A stretch of 56,884 nucleotides of DNA from Opitutia bacterium (GCA_002721705.1 PBLJ01000079.1:1-56884); one strand, 5' to 3'; numbered from the stretch's first letter, positions 25,300 to 34,350 are shown. The notes: generated by a model from the sequence alone, not told the origin. Program-made: numbers and translations.

Positions 25300-27177
25300 A
25301 TGAAGCATCTCCCAATTACCCTCTTATCCATATTCTTGCTGACCTTCGTAAAGGGATACGCTTGTCCCCCTACCGAGGAACCAATCGAGCCAAAGGAGGC
25401 TCCCAAGCCAGCTGCCGGAGAGATACTGCCAGTTAAGAAGCCTGAAGATTCCCGACGATTTCCGCAACACTGGGGACAACCGCCAAAGATTCAAACTCGC
25501 GACATGGTAAAGCTTCCCGGTAAATGGGGCCGCGGAAGTTCAACGCTGGCAAAATGGATAGCGGAAAACCTGAAGAGAGATGCAGAAGAAGACCGTAAAT
25601 CAGTCCAAGAACTCAAGCCAAAACCGAAGCCACCTGCACGGTCCGAGCCACCTGCTGAAGCAAAGGAAAAGCTGGTCGAGAAAAAACAGGCGACCAAGGG
25701 TTCCGGCGCTCCCCTTCCCCATTTCCTAGTCTGGGGCGGTGGATACTCGGCCTCCGGCAACCAAGTTTCCCTGGAAAAAAACGTTCTTTACTTCCGGAGG
25801 GTACTGGGCGAGCTGAATCTGCTCAAGTCTCCCCGCCACCTGCTCTTTGCCGATGGCCGCGACAAAGGTCGCGATCTCCAGTTCATGGACCCCGCCTTCG
25901 ACATCCCCGAAATCAATCGCGCATTCGCCGAACTCCTGGGTTCCACCAAGGGCATTGCCAACCAATACCGATCCAATGGGTTGGCTCCCAACGGTCCTTC
26001 TTCCCTTGCCGAGATCGACAAGTGGCTCAACGCCACCGCTTCCAAGCTGACCAAGGAGGACCGGCTCATGATTTACTTCACCGGCCATGGAGGAAAGGGA
26101 GACAAGAAAACCCCGCAAAACACCAACCTATACATGTGGAACAACCAAAAGTTCAAGATGAACGACTTCAGCAAGCGGTTGGACAAGATACCTGCCGAGG
26201 TACCCGTCGTCATGGTCATGGTGCAGTGCTACAGCGGAGGTTTCGCCAACTTCATTTTCAAGGAAGGGGACCCCAAGAAAGGAATGGCCGATCATTCCCG
26301 GGCTGGCTTCTTCGCCACTGTACATGACCGCGTGGCGGCAGGATGCACCCCAGATATCAGGGAAGAAAACTACCAGGAATACAGCACCAATTTCTGGGAA
26401 GCTCTCTGCGGAAAAAACCGATTGGGAGCGAAGGTCGAGAAACCAGACTTCAACGGGGATGGGAAAATATCCTACGCGGAGGCGCATGCCCACGTGATCA
26501 TTTCCTCGGAAACGATCGATATCCCCATCAAGACCTCCGATGCGTTCCTCAGACATTACTCCAAAACCTCGCGACCCAAGGATGCGAAAACTCCTGCCGA
26601 CGCATGGATGAAGCCCGGCGCTGACTACGCGGGAATCCTGAAGCAAGCCAGCCCGGAAGATCACGCTGTGCTCGAGGCCTTGTCGCGAAAATTGGGGCTC
26701 AAGGAAAAGCAGGCGGACAAAAGGTCGAAGGAAGCTCGCGACTTGATGGCCGAACTCGAGAAACAAAGGAAAGCGTTGGCTGATCAGAAGAAAAAGTCGG
26801 ATACCGAGCGCAACAAGATAAAGGCCAAACTGGCCGGGGAAATCCGCAAGCGGTGGCCGGAAGTCAGCAACCCTTTCCATCCCAATGCCAGGATGCTTCT
26901 CGAGCCTACTCAATCCGAGCAAGTCATGGCTTTGTTGAAGAAGGAGGGTGCGTGGAACAAGTACCTCAAGGCGAAATCGGCTTCCGCCGCCTTTGAGAAA
27001 AAACGATTCGAGCTTGATAAGCGGAAAGTCAAGTGCATGCGCTTCCTGCGTGTGATGGAAAACGTCGTGCTGGAAAAGAATTTGGAAGTTGCCGCGGGTG
27101 CGGAAATTTCCGCTCGCTACAAGAAATTGCGAGCCTTGGAAAATGGCTCCTTGAGCTCCAATGAACCAGGTGCCTGA
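25300..27177 (+). CDS. Secreted caspase-like cysteine peptidase with embedded EF-hand motif
   Basis: The protein is 625 residues from the ATG at 25300, with a signal peptide ending KGYA. A proline/lysine-rich linker (about 22-135) precedes a clan CD, caspase/legumain-like domain. That domain holds YFTGHGG with catalytic His263 and VMVQCYSGGF with catalytic Cys310. A canonical calcium loop DFNGDGKISYAE (383-394) follows inside or just after the fold. Residues of about 460-610 are lysine/glutamate-rich coiled coil. Family members cleave after Arg/Lys or Asp/Asn, but specificity here is unknown. Export plus a calcium loop suggests calcium-dependent proteolysis outside the cytoplasm, which is inference. 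Confidence 0.8.
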   Translation: MKHLPITLLSIFLLTFVKGYACPPTEEPIEPKEAPKPAAGEILPVKKPEDSRRFPQHWGQPPKIQTRDMVKLPGKWGRGSSTLAKWIAENLKRDAEEDRKSVQELKPKPKPPARSEPPAEAKEKLVEKKQATKGSGAPLPHFLVWGGGYSASGNQVSLEKNVLYFRRVLGELNLLKSPRHLLFADGRDKGRDLQFMDPAFDIPEINRAFAELLGSTKGIANQYRSNGLAPNGPSSLAEIDKWLNATASKLTKEDRLMIYFTGHGGKGDKKTPQNTNLYMWNNQKFKMNDFSKRLDKIPAEVPVVMVMVQCYSGGFANFIFKEGDPKKGMADHSRAGFFATVHDRVAAGCTPDIREENYQEYSTNFWEALCGKNRLGAKVEKPDFNGDGKISYAEAHAHVIISSETIDIPIKTSDAFLRHYSKTSRPKDAKTPADAWMKPGADYAGILKQASPEDHAVLEALSRKLGLKEKQADKRSKEARDLMAELEKQRKALADQKKKSDTERNKIKAKLAGEIRKRWPEVSNPFHPNARMLLEPTQSEQVMALLKKEGAWNKYLKAKSASAAFEKKRFELDKRKVKCMRFLRVMENVVLEKNLEVAAGAEISARYKKLRALENGSLSSNEPGA

Positions 27178-27213
27178 AATCGCGAGCTGGCAGCCGGGAG
27201 CGCGGAAGCAAAT

Positions 27214-27813
27214 TTAAAAGCCGGCCTCACGCAAGGCCACTTGCAACTGCTTCTGAAAAGCCGCCACGTTTTCCTCGCTGGGCTGATAGCCTTCCGGAGG
27301 ATTGACTCCCAAGCGCCCCATTTGATCCAAGTGCCATTGCATGGAAACGCCATCGGGCATGGTCGCCGTACCACTCACCACGGCTCCGGGTCGAACCACC
27401 TTGTCCACTTCCACGGTCACCTCACCGCCATCCTCACTGGGTGAATCGGACGCCAAAGCGGCTTCGGCGTTTTCGTTGTCCTGTCCGGAAGCCACCTCTT
27501 CACCGCTCCCGTCTTCGGGAACTTCAGGCACAGGTTCCACCGGGTCTTGCAAGGCCAACTCGAGATCATCTACAAGGAAACGAGTCTCCATGTAGGTCAG
27601 TGTCAGTCCATGCTCCTCCGAGAGCTTTTTTTGAACCTCGGAAAGCCCTAAGCCTTCGTTGATCCAACCAGCAACCGCTTTCTTTCCTTCCGCTGTCAAT
27701 GAACCCTCGGATACGAGGTTTGTTTCTTTGACAGGAGACGGAACGGGTTCGCCCGAACTAGATTCGGAAGCTTGGTCGGACGCGTTGGAAGATTCAGAGT
27801 CGTTCATGGTCAT
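27214..27813 (-). CDS. Acidic hypothetical protein downstream of dnaA
   Basis: I do not recognise this 199-residue protein. It has three parts. A Ser/Glu-rich disordered N-terminus (1-40) leads to a short helical domain (about 40-90, SLTAEGKKAVAGWINEGLGLSEVQKKL). An acidic linker (90-135) then leads to a C-terminal segment (about 135-199) with VSMQWHLDQMGRLGVNPPEGY and a final helix. It has no signal peptide or membrane span. It lies 41 bases downstream of dnaA on the same strand and may be co-transcribed. The middle part resembles small helix-turn-helix-like modules that count residues between W and L, but no DNA-binding claim can be supported. Confidence 0.65.
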   Translation of the reverse strand: MTMNDSESSNASDQASESSSGEPVPSPVKETNLVSEGSLTAEGKKAVAGWINEGLGLSEVQKKLSEEHGLTLTYMETRFLVDDLELALQDPVEPVPEVPEDGSGEEVASGQDNENAEAALASDSPSEDGGEVTVEVDKVVRPGAVVSGTATMPDGVSMQWHLDQMGRLGVNPPEGYQPSEENVAAFQKQLQVALREAGF

Positions 27814-27854
27814 TGCCGCATTCCTTCGGCAAAAGGAGAGGTTTCTTCACACAG

Positions 27855-29261
27855 TCACTCGACGCCGTGCGAAAGTTGTTCGGTAAGAAAATCCACACTA
27901 CGTTTCACCGACTCGTCTTGATCCATCATGTTCTCGACGGTTTTGCAGGCGTGAATAACCGTGCCATGATCGCGACCGCCAAAGGAATCACCTATCTCCT
28001 GCAAGGAATGATCGGTGAGCACTCGACTCAGGTACATCGCGACTTGACGAGGAAACGCAATGTTGTTGGGCCGACGCCGACTTACCATGTCGGCCATGCG
28101 CAAATGGTAATACTCGGTAACCTTTTTCTGGATTTTCTCGATCGATATACGGCTAAGGGCCTCTTCTTGCAGAATATCGTGCAGGAGACGTCCCACCGTT
28201 TCAACGTCCACAGGCTTTTTGACCAAACTGGCGTAACTGGCAACACGAGTGAGCGCACCCTCCATGCGACGCACGTTGCGGGCCACGCTCTTGGCGAGGA
28301 ATTCCAGGATCTCAACGGAGATATTCACCTTCATGGCAGCCACCTTCTTGGACAGGATGGCCACCCGCGTCTCCAAGTCGGGAGGCTGAATGTCAGATAC
28401 CATGCCCCATTGGAACCGAGACAACAAACGACTTTCGAGCTTGTTGATCTCACCGGCGGGCCGATCACTTGTGAGAACGATTTGTCTTTGGGATTCGAAC
28501 AACTCGTTGAAGGTATGAAAAAATTCTTCCTGTATACGTTCCTTGCCGGCGAGGAATTGTACGTCGTCAATCAGCAGCAAGTCGACTTCCCGGTAATTGT
28601 GGCGAAACGCCGTAACCGTGTTTTCCTGAATGGCTCGAATGAATTCATTTGTGAATTTCTCACACGAAACGTACCGAATCTTAAGCCGGGAAAAACGATC
28701 CAAGCTATGATGCGCAACGGCGTGCATGAGATGGGTTTTCCCAAGACCCGTGTCGCCGTAAAGGAAGAGTGGGTTATACGCTTGGGCAGGCGCGTTTGCC
28801 ACCGCCACGCAAGCGGCTTGGGCCAGTTGACTCCCTGGTCCAACGACGAAATTCTCGAAGGTGTTGCGGGGGTTAATCGCTTGCCGAACTCCCACACCCG
28901 AAACATCGACCTTGCGATCATCGTCAAAGGCGCCCTTGGAAATGCGTGAACTTCCTGCCTTGGCGCCTCGAGTGGAGCGAGAGGGGGAACGGTTCTCCTC
29001 CACACTCACGGGCGAAACCAAGCTTACTTCCAATTCTCGCCCAGCTGCATCCGAAAGCTCCTTGCGTACCAAATCGATGAAATTGTCTTGAATCCAGATT
29101 GCGGAAAATTCGTTGGGGGCAAGCAACTCAACGAAATCTTCCTCCACCTTGGTAGGCTCAATCTTGGAAAACCACATTTCATAAGTCTCTCCAGGCAAGG
29201 AATCACGCAAAGTGGAACGGACGGTCTCCCAAAGTTCGTTTGCCGCATCAGTAGGGGTCAT
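27855..29261 (-). CDS. dnaA: Chromosomal replication initiator DnaA
   Basis: This is a full-length DnaA of 468 residues. Domain I (1-75) interacts with helicase and other partners, and a short disordered domain II follows (85-130). The AAA+ domain III has Walker A GDTGLGKT (169-176) and Walker B LLIDD (about 229-233). Domain IV ends with the DnaA-box recognition signature GGRDHGTVIHACK. It binds DnaA boxes at oriC, melts the origin and loads the helicase. A perfect TTATNCACA-type box lies 19 bases upstream of the start codon, which suggests autoregulation or nearness to the origin. Confidence 0.98.
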   Translation of the reverse strand: MTPTDAANELWETVRSTLRDSLPGETYEMWFSKIEPTKVEEDFVELLAPNEFSAIWIQDNFIDLVRKELSDAAGRELEVSLVSPVSVEENRSPSRSTRGAKAGSSRISKGAFDDDRKVDVSGVGVRQAINPRNTFENFVVGPGSQLAQAACVAVANAPAQAYNPLFLYGDTGLGKTHLMHAVAHHSLDRFSRLKIRYVSCEKFTNEFIRAIQENTVTAFRHNYREVDLLLIDDVQFLAGKERIQEEFFHTFNELFESQRQIVLTSDRPAGEINKLESRLLSRFQWGMVSDIQPPDLETRVAILSKKVAAMKVNISVEILEFLAKSVARNVRRMEGALTRVASYASLVKKPVDVETVGRLLHDILQEEALSRISIEKIQKKVTEYYHLRMADMVSRRRPNNIAFPRQVAMYLSRVLTDHSLQEIGDSFGGRDHGTVIHACKTVENMMDQDESVKRSVDFLTEQLSHGVE

Positions 29262-29679
29262 AGTCTCAAATCTCTTTTTTTATTCACAGCCTCGATTCAT
29301 GCCTTCAAAAGCCCCTTGCGAAAGGGATCGAGCAAGAAAGGAAGGAATTTGAAGCTGTTCATCGCAAACGGTGGCCAATGTACTGGAACTGATGGTATTT
29401 ATTTCCACAAGTAACTAATATCCAGAGTCTAGCGAAAAGTTTCGGGTTAGAAGGGGGTTAGAAGGTAAATTCAGGTCTTGGGTGACAGGGTTATCTATTT
29501 TTGACAGAAGCTGACCTAGTAACCAAGAAAAAAAAGAAACCTTACAAGGCTAAGTTTCTCACAACTTGTTCACAGTGGGCAGTCGATAACTGAAAAGAGG
29601 TTTTTTTCCTCCCGAAGACAAATGATTTACGAAATTTTTACAAAACGAAATAGCACCCTCTTTCGGACGAAAAAATTTC
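29262..29679. other. AT-rich intergenic region upstream of dnaA; candidate oriC or dnaA control region
   Basis: This 418-base gap is the longest non-coding stretch in the window and is visibly more AT-rich than its surroundings. It holds one perfect DnaA box (29280-29288) and a one-mismatch box TTGTTCACA (29566-29574). Weaker two-mismatch sites are ATTTCCACA near 29401 and, on the minus strand, TTATCGACT at about 29582-29590. A-tracts and T-tracts lie at 29525-29540, 29601-29607 and 29630-29680. I found no open reading frame with coding character in it. Two good boxes are few for an origin, so a dnaA promoter alone is a serious alternative. Confidence 0.45.
29280..29288 (+). promoter_or_regulatory. 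DnaA box (TTATTCACA)
   Basis: The site is an exact match to the TTATNCACA consensus. It lies 19 bases upstream of the dnaA start codon, where DnaA binding could repress its own promoter or help form an initiation complex. A single 9-base match can arise by chance, but the position makes it meaningful. Confidence 0.6.
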
Positions 29680-30645
29680 TTATTTCGGGTTCATTTCAGC
29701 GATCAATTTGGCGCTGAATTCCTTTGCTGGGTCATGTCCGATCAATTTCAAGGCCTGAACCATGACTGCGACCTCGACCAAACGAGCCATGTCGCGACCA
29801 GGACGAACGGGAATTTCCATGTGTGGCACGTTGGCGCCCAGTATGTCGAAATATTTTTCTTCCAGCCCGGTGCGTTCCACTTCCATTCCCGGCTTCCAGT
29901 CGATGAAGGTGACCACGAGCTCAATGCGTTTGTCGATACGAACGGCCTGTACTCCAAAAAGCTCGACTACGTTGACGATGCCAATACCTCGACATTCCAT
30001 GTAGCCACGGTTGAGACTGGGACTTGTCCCCACGGGCGTGGTATGATCGCTCAACAACTTGATCCGCACGACGTCATCGGCAACCAAGCTGTGTCCGCGA
30101 TGGAGTAGAGCGATTGCAGTTTCACTTTTGCCGGAACCGCTTTCACCACGGATCAACACGCCGATCCCTCTCACGTCCATTAGCGTGCCGTGCAAGGTGG
30201 TGCGTGGAGCGAACCGCTCTTCCAGCAAAACGGTGGCATCAGTCGAAAATTCCTTGGAGGTGAGTGGGGTACGGAAGAGGGGTATCGAATACTCCTCCAT
30301 TACCTGCAACATCACCTTGGTAGGCGCGAAGTTCCTGCTGATCACGATGCAAGGAATCTTTTGTTCGGCTATCTTGGTCAAGGTGATGCGCTGTTTTTCA
30401 TCGGTCATTCCCCGAAGAAAGGACATTTCCCCAGCCCCGAACAACTGGATTCTCTTGTGGGCGAAATACTTGAAATGGCCAGTCAAGGTGAGAGCCGGAC
30501 GATTGATGCTCTTTTCCCTCACCTTGGAGCGACGCAAGGTGTCGGCGCGCGTCACTAGCCGCAACTTGAGTTGCTCTTGGTAGGATTCGAAAAAGTCGCT
30601 CACGGCGATGCTTTCGATAAGTTTGCGTTTTTCTCGGTTAGGCAT
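29680..30645 (-). CDS. hprK: HPr kinase/phosphorylase
   Basis: This is a 321-residue HprK. The N-terminal domain precedes the conserved [14 protein letters not shown] lead-in. The P-loop is GESGSGKS (167-174), HSLVADDVV carries the acidic pair, and the family signature [11 protein letters not shown] is at 216-226. It phosphorylates or dephosphorylates serine 46 of HPr, linking carbon status to regulation. The ATG at 30645 is preferred. A TTG at 30684, overlapping the lptB stop by 4 bases, would extend the N-terminus by 13 residues. It is the last gene of the lipopolysaccharide-transport cluster; no HPr gene is in the window. Confidence 0.95.
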   Translation of the reverse strand: MPNREKRKLIESIAVSDFFESYQEQLKLRLVTRADTLRRSKVREKSINRPALTLTGHFKYFAHKRIQLFGAGEMSFLRGMTDEKQRITLTKIAEQKIPCIVISRNFAPTKVMLQVMEEYSIPLFRTPLTSKEFSTDATVLLEERFAPRTTLHGTLMDVRGIGVLIRGESGSGKSETAIALLHRGHSLVADDVVRIKLLSDHTTPVGTSPSLNRGYMECRGIGIVNVVELFGVQAVRIDKRIELVVTFIDWKPGMEVERTGLEEKYFDILGANVPHMEIPVRPGRDMARLVEVAVMVQALKLIGHDPAKEFSAKLIAEMNPK

Positions 30646-30680
30646 CGATCCAGTCAATTTGATAATTACTCGAGAGCCAG

Positions 30681-31412
30681 TCAAACGGAGAAGTTCTTCC
30701 CCAAGTATAGTTCGCGGCTCCTTTCATCGTTGAGCAGGGTGTCGGCATCACCTGAAATAAGTACTTTGCCATCGTGCAGCAGGTAGGCCCGATCGACGAT
30801 CTGAAGGGTTTCTCGGACGTTGTGATCGGTAATGAGAACGCCGATTCCCTTTTCACGAAGAGAACGAATGATCTTTTGCACTTCGCTCACGCTGATGGGA
30901 TCGATTCCTCCAAAAGGTTCATCCATGAGCAGGAACTTGGGGCGCATGACCAATGCGCGACTTATTTCAAGCCGCCTTCGCTCGCCTCCACTGAGAGAGA
31001 AAGCCTTGGCCCCAGCCATTTTTTCCAAGCCGAGTTCGTGGAGATGGAAACTTACCCGTTCTTCCACGTCACTAGAAGAGAGTGACAGCGTTTGGGCGAC
31101 CGCCCGCAAGTTGTCCTCCACCGAAAGCTTGCGAAATGCAGAGGGTTCCTGAGGCAAGTAACCGATACCACGGCGAGCCCGCATGAACATGGGCAAAGGC
31201 GTGAGGTCCTCGTCATCCAGTTGAATGCGACCGTCAGTTGGCTTGAGTAAGCCAACGATAGCGTGGAAGGTGGTGGTCTTGCCGGCTCCGTTCGGGCCTA
31301 GGATGCCGACAACCTCGCCTGTCGATACCTCGAGACTCACCTTGCGAACCACTTCTCGGTTCCCGAATCGCTTGACCAAGTCAAGGGTTCGGATGGTGGA
31401 TGAATCGCTCAC
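30681..31412 (-). CDS. lptB: LPS export ABC transporter ATPase LptB
   Basis: This is a 243-residue ABC ATPase with Walker A GPNGAGKT (39-46), ABC signature LSGGE (140-144), Walker B LLMDEP (161-166) and the LptB-typical FGGIDPISV and DHNVRETL segments. LptB powers extraction of lipopolysaccharide from the inner membrane with LptF and LptG, which are not seen here. The start overlaps the end of the LptA-like gene by 4 bases, as is common for lptA-lptB pairs. The hprK start codon follows within 36 bases. Confidence 0.96.
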   Translation of the reverse strand: MSDSSTIRTLDLVKRFGNREVVRKVSLEVSTGEVVGILGPNGAGKTTTFHAIVGLLKPTDGRIQLDDEDLTPLPMFMRARRGIGYLPQEPSAFRKLSVEDNLRAVAQTLSLSSSDVEERVSFHLHELGLEKMAGAKAFSLSGGERRRLEISRALVMRPKFLLMDEPFGGIDPISVSEVQKIIRSLREKGIGVLITDHNVRETLQIVDRAYLLHDGKVLISGDADTLLNDERSRELYLGKNFSV

Positions 31413-32434
31413 GGTCGAGAAGAAGGTTCGTCGGTTTTGGAATTGCTGCCGGAAGTGTCTTTCTTTCGCTCCTCGACTTCCTTGCCGAACACCCCAAGAT
31501 CGCCGATCGGCGGCAAGGTAACCTTGGCCCGTGTCTCGCCGGGCTTGCCATGGACCTCCGCTCGTCGCTGGCCGCGATAGAGGATGATCTTGTGACCTTC
31601 CGCCTTGCCCTTGTCGTCGAAGACCACCGGGGCTTCCTCCAAGGCAATGGTGCCTGCCTTCACGTCGATGGTTGCCTTGCCCGCAACCGCGGAACGAGCG
31701 GATTGCTCGATGCGAACGTGACCCAAGGCGAGGATACTGGAGATGGAACCAAAAGCCCCGGGGCCCGTGTCCTCGTCGTCCGATTGCGTGGAAGTCACTT
31801 CCAGTCGATCACAGGTCACGTTGAGGTTACGCCCGAACACCCGTACGTTTCCCAAGAAAAAGAAGCGGTGGCCTTCGTCCGTGCTAAGCATCTCGAGCTT
31901 GTCGCTGTAAATACGCGTTTGGCCCGCATCGTCGGGCACCGGCCTGACGGCGAGCGGCGGGGCAGGTGGATCTTCCTGTTCGTCGGGAGCGCACTCGCTA
32001 GCTAGGAAATCAGTTAATACAGCTTCGAAAAAAACCTGCACCTTGCTGGCGATCAACACGCGCCGCAGGCTACCATTCCACTGCCAACCTTGGCCGGAAA
32101 TCTCGTAATCGGGACCGTTGATGAGGATTGCCTTGTCGCTGCCGGCCAAGTTGTTTTTCATGTGGAACCGGGCGAATGGGCTGCGCAACCGGGTCTCGGA
32201 AGCACCTCTTTCGGAATCGTAAGTCTGGAGGTCCATTTCCGTGATGAAGGCGACCTCCTTGGATTGGCGCCTCAACTCCTTGCCCTGCAGGAGCCACAAT
32301 CGACCTCCTTCTTCGTTGAACCGCGGAATTGAAAAGTTCCGGATAGCCCCGACTTTATCGAGTTGAGCCATGGCGGACCCGCAGCCCAACGAAAGAACGG
32401 CAAAAAGGATTTTAAAGATACCTGAAAAATTCAT
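31409..32434 (-). CDS. lptA: LptC/LptA-like LPS transport protein
   Basis: The 341-residue exported protein has a signal peptide (to about residue 23, SAMA). The first half (about 30-140) reads like an LptC domain: GRLWLLQGKELRRQSKEVAFITEMDLQTYDS and FHMKNNLAGSDKAILINGPDYEISGQGWQW. The second half (about 175-305) is OstA/LptA-like: TRIYSDKLEMLSTDEGHRFFFLGNVRVFGRNLNVTCDRLEV, then KATIDVKAGTIALEEAPVVFDDKGKAEGHKIILYRGQRRAEV. It would form part of the periplasmic LPS bridge. It overlaps lptB by 4 bases. Whether the first half truly replaces LptC needs a structural comparison. Confidence 0.8.
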   Translation of the reverse strand: MNFSGIFKILFAVLSLGCGSAMAQLDKVGAIRNFSIPRFNEEGGRLWLLQGKELRRQSKEVAFITEMDLQTYDSERGASETRLRSPFARFHMKNNLAGSDKAILINGPDYEISGQGWQWNGSLRRVLIASKVQVFFEAVLTDFLASECAPDEQEDPPAPPLAVRPVPDDAGQTRIYSDKLEMLSTDEGHRFFFLGNVRVFGRNLNVTCDRLEVTSTQSDDEDTGPGAFGSISSILALGHVRIEQSARSAVAGKATIDVKAGTIALEEAPVVFDDKGKAEGHKIILYRGQRRAEVHGKPGETRAKVTLPPIGDLGVFGKEVEERKKDTSGSNSKTDEPSSRP

Positions 32435-32437
32435 TGC

Positions 32438-33286
32438 TCAAACTTCGAACACGCGGCGGGACCGGATGCCTCGTTTCCGGATCAAGTAAAGCAATATCCT
32501 GACTGCTTGCAAGACGAACAGCGGAGAGAACCAAATCAAGGTCTCGATCACTTGATCGGGGCCGCTCTTGCCCGCCCATCCTTTGTGGTAAAAGAGTATC
32601 GGGATGAGCAGGTAGACGAGGCGATGGAGCTTTTTCCAGCGCCGACCGCCCATTTTCCTCACCATCGCGTCGTTGCTGGTCACCGCCATCGTCAGGAGAA
32701 TGGAGAAGGCCACGAGACCCGCCATAATATACAACTTGCTCCATTCGAGGAGCAAAGTCTGCAAGCCGTCTACGAAATAGAGCGAGAAGTGCAGGCAGGC
32801 ATAGAAGAAGCATGACAAACCGACCAGCCTCCTGTGCCGATTGAGAGCGGTCACCAAGATGACACCTGGAAACAAGCGACGTAAAGGCGTCAGGCACAGC
32901 ACGATGATGAAACATCCGATGGCGGCGTCGCCGGTGCTGTCAGTCAGGGCCTCGAAAGGATCGGGGGGCAAGGCGGCGACCTCTTCCTCTTCTACCTCTT
33001 CCTCTTCCTCCTTCGCTGTGTCCTCTTCGGGAATCTCGTTGGACTGTTCGTCAGGGACGGCTTCCGGCAAACCTTCAAAGTCTTCCTCCGGAAAATCAAA
33101 GGTAATCTCTACGAATCCGGAGTCGGTGTCCTGCGGATCCTCTACGAAAACTACGTTGCCTCCGGTATCGTCCGCTCCTGCTTTCAGGGACTGGTAAAAG
33201 TCCATTGCCAGAAAAAGGGCAGGCAGCGCGCACAAGGGCACGGCGAACCACTTCGCAGCGACGATTCGAGCCAACTTGCGGATCAT
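32438..33286 (-). CDS. msrQ: MsrQ haem-binding membrane subunit with acidic insertion
   Basis: This 282-residue integral membrane protein starts at the ATG at 33286, just after msrP. It matches MsrQ from DPFEALTDSTGDAAIG onward, with TPLRR, GLSCFFYACLHFSLYF and KLHRLVYLLIPILFYH supplying the haem-ligand histidines. MsrQ passes quinol or flavin electrons to MsrP. Between the first membrane helix (about 13-32) and the conserved DPFEALT there are about 70 extra residues (38-106). They are strongly acidic, including a run of glutamates at about 93-102, and are absent from typical MsrQ. The frame continues upstream but only as antisense to msrP. Confidence 0.85.
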   Translation of the reverse strand: MIRKLARIVAAKWFAVPLCALPALFLAMDFYQSLKAGADDTGGNVVFVEDPQDTDSGFVEITFDFPEEDFEGLPEAVPDEQSNEIPEEDTAKEEEEEVEEEEVAALPPDPFEALTDSTGDAAIGCFIIVLCLTPLRRLFPGVILVTALNRHRRLVGLSCFFYACLHFSLYFVDGLQTLLLEWSKLYIMAGLVAFSILLTMAVTSNDAMVRKMGGRRWKKLHRLVYLLIPILFYHKGWAGKSGPDQVIETLIWFSPLFVLQAVRILLYLIRKRGIRSRRVFEV

Positions 33287-33300
33287 AGCCCGCTTTGCAC

Positions 33301-34266
33301 TTAGAAGTGCTTCTTGAGGTCCATACCCTCGTAGAGAGGAGCCACCTCCTTCTCGTAACCGTTGAAAGGAAGCGTGGGAATACGATCCGCCAGCACGCCG
33401 GCTCCAATGACTCGCTCGCGAGCCTGCGACCAGCGGGGATGGGGCACTTCCGGGTTCACGTTGGAATAAAAGCCGTATTCCTTGGGGGCGGCTGCGTTCC
33501 ACAAGGTATTGGGCTGCTTGTCGGTGAACTCGATCTTGACGATCGATTTAATGCTCTTGAAGCCGTACTTCCAAGGAACGACCAAACGAATGGGGGCCCC
33601 GTTTTGATTGGGCATGGGCCTGCCGTAAATACCCACGGCGAGGAAACTGAGCTCATGCATCGCCTCGTCCATCCGAAGGCCTTCGGTATACGGCCAGTTG
33701 TAATAAGGATAGTTCTCGAATCCGGGCCCGGCCTTCTTGTCCATGAAAGTGGTGAACTTCACGAACTTAGCCTTCGACGTAGGCTTGGCCTTCTTGATCA
33801 GTTTATGCAACGGGAACCCGTCCCAAGGGATCACCATGGACCAAGCTTCCACGCAACGAAAACGATAGATGCGCATCTCCAGCCCCATTTCCTTGCACAA
33901 CGCATTGACGTCCAGCTTGAGCGGGTTTTCCACCAACCCGCCGACCTCCAAGGTCCAAGGTTCGGTCTTCCAACCGCGGTTGGCAAGAATCCTAGGCTCA
34001 TCCTTCTGAGTCGAAAACTCATAGAAATTATTGTAGGAAATCACCAGGCGTGGGTTGGTGAGTTTCCGGCCCTCGGGCGCGAGGTATTTCTTGTTCAACT
34101 TGGTGGGAAAGCCTTGGGTGGCGGCATCGGCCAAGGAGGGTAGCAAGAGGGGTGAGGCTGCGGCCAAGCCGAGTGCCTTTACGACCTGACGGCGCGACAG
34201 GTAATCACTCTCCGGGGTCACCGATGATTCCGGCAATTCCCAATCCTTGGAAATCTTAACGCGCAT
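33301..34266 (-). CDS. msrP: Protein-methionine-sulfoxide reductase catalytic subunit MsrP
   Basis: This is a 321-residue molybdopterin protein. The twin-arginine signal has SRRQVVK (24-30) followed by a hydrophobic stretch ending LADAA. The molybdenum-ligating cysteine is Cys138 in RFRCVEAWSM, and family-typical segments VPWKYGFKSIKSIVKI and NPEVPHPRWSQARER follow. The enzyme reduces oxidised methionines of periplasmic proteins using electrons from MsrQ, encoded 14 bases downstream. The pair heads a minus-strand series that continues through the lpt genes to hprK. Confidence 0.96.
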   Translation of the reverse strand: MRVKISKDWELPESSVTPESDYLSRRQVVKALGLAAASPLLLPSLADAATQGFPTKLNKKYLAPEGRKLTNPRLVISYNNFYEFSTQKDEPRILANRGWKTEPWTLEVGGLVENPLKLDVNALCKEMGLEMRIYRFRCVEAWSMVIPWDGFPLHKLIKKAKPTSKAKFVKFTTFMDKKAGPGFENYPYYNWPYTEGLRMDEAMHELSFLAVGIYGRPMPNQNGAPIRLVVPWKYGFKSIKSIVKIEFTDKQPNTLWNAAAPKEYGFYSNVNPEVPHPRWSQARERVIGAGVLADRIPTLPFNGYEKEVAPLYEGMDLKKHF

Positions 34267-34350
34267 AAGTCACAACCTCCCTATCCCTTTCATATCTACT
34301 CTATAAATAATAAGCGCGCCCGAGGGGAAAAGGCAATCACCTGCTTCCGT

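Noticed and set aside
32438..33286. The glutamate run in MsrQ as an assembly artefact
   Set aside because: The insertion stays in frame, mixes GAA/GAG codons, and is flanked by normal MsrQ sequence, so it is probably real.
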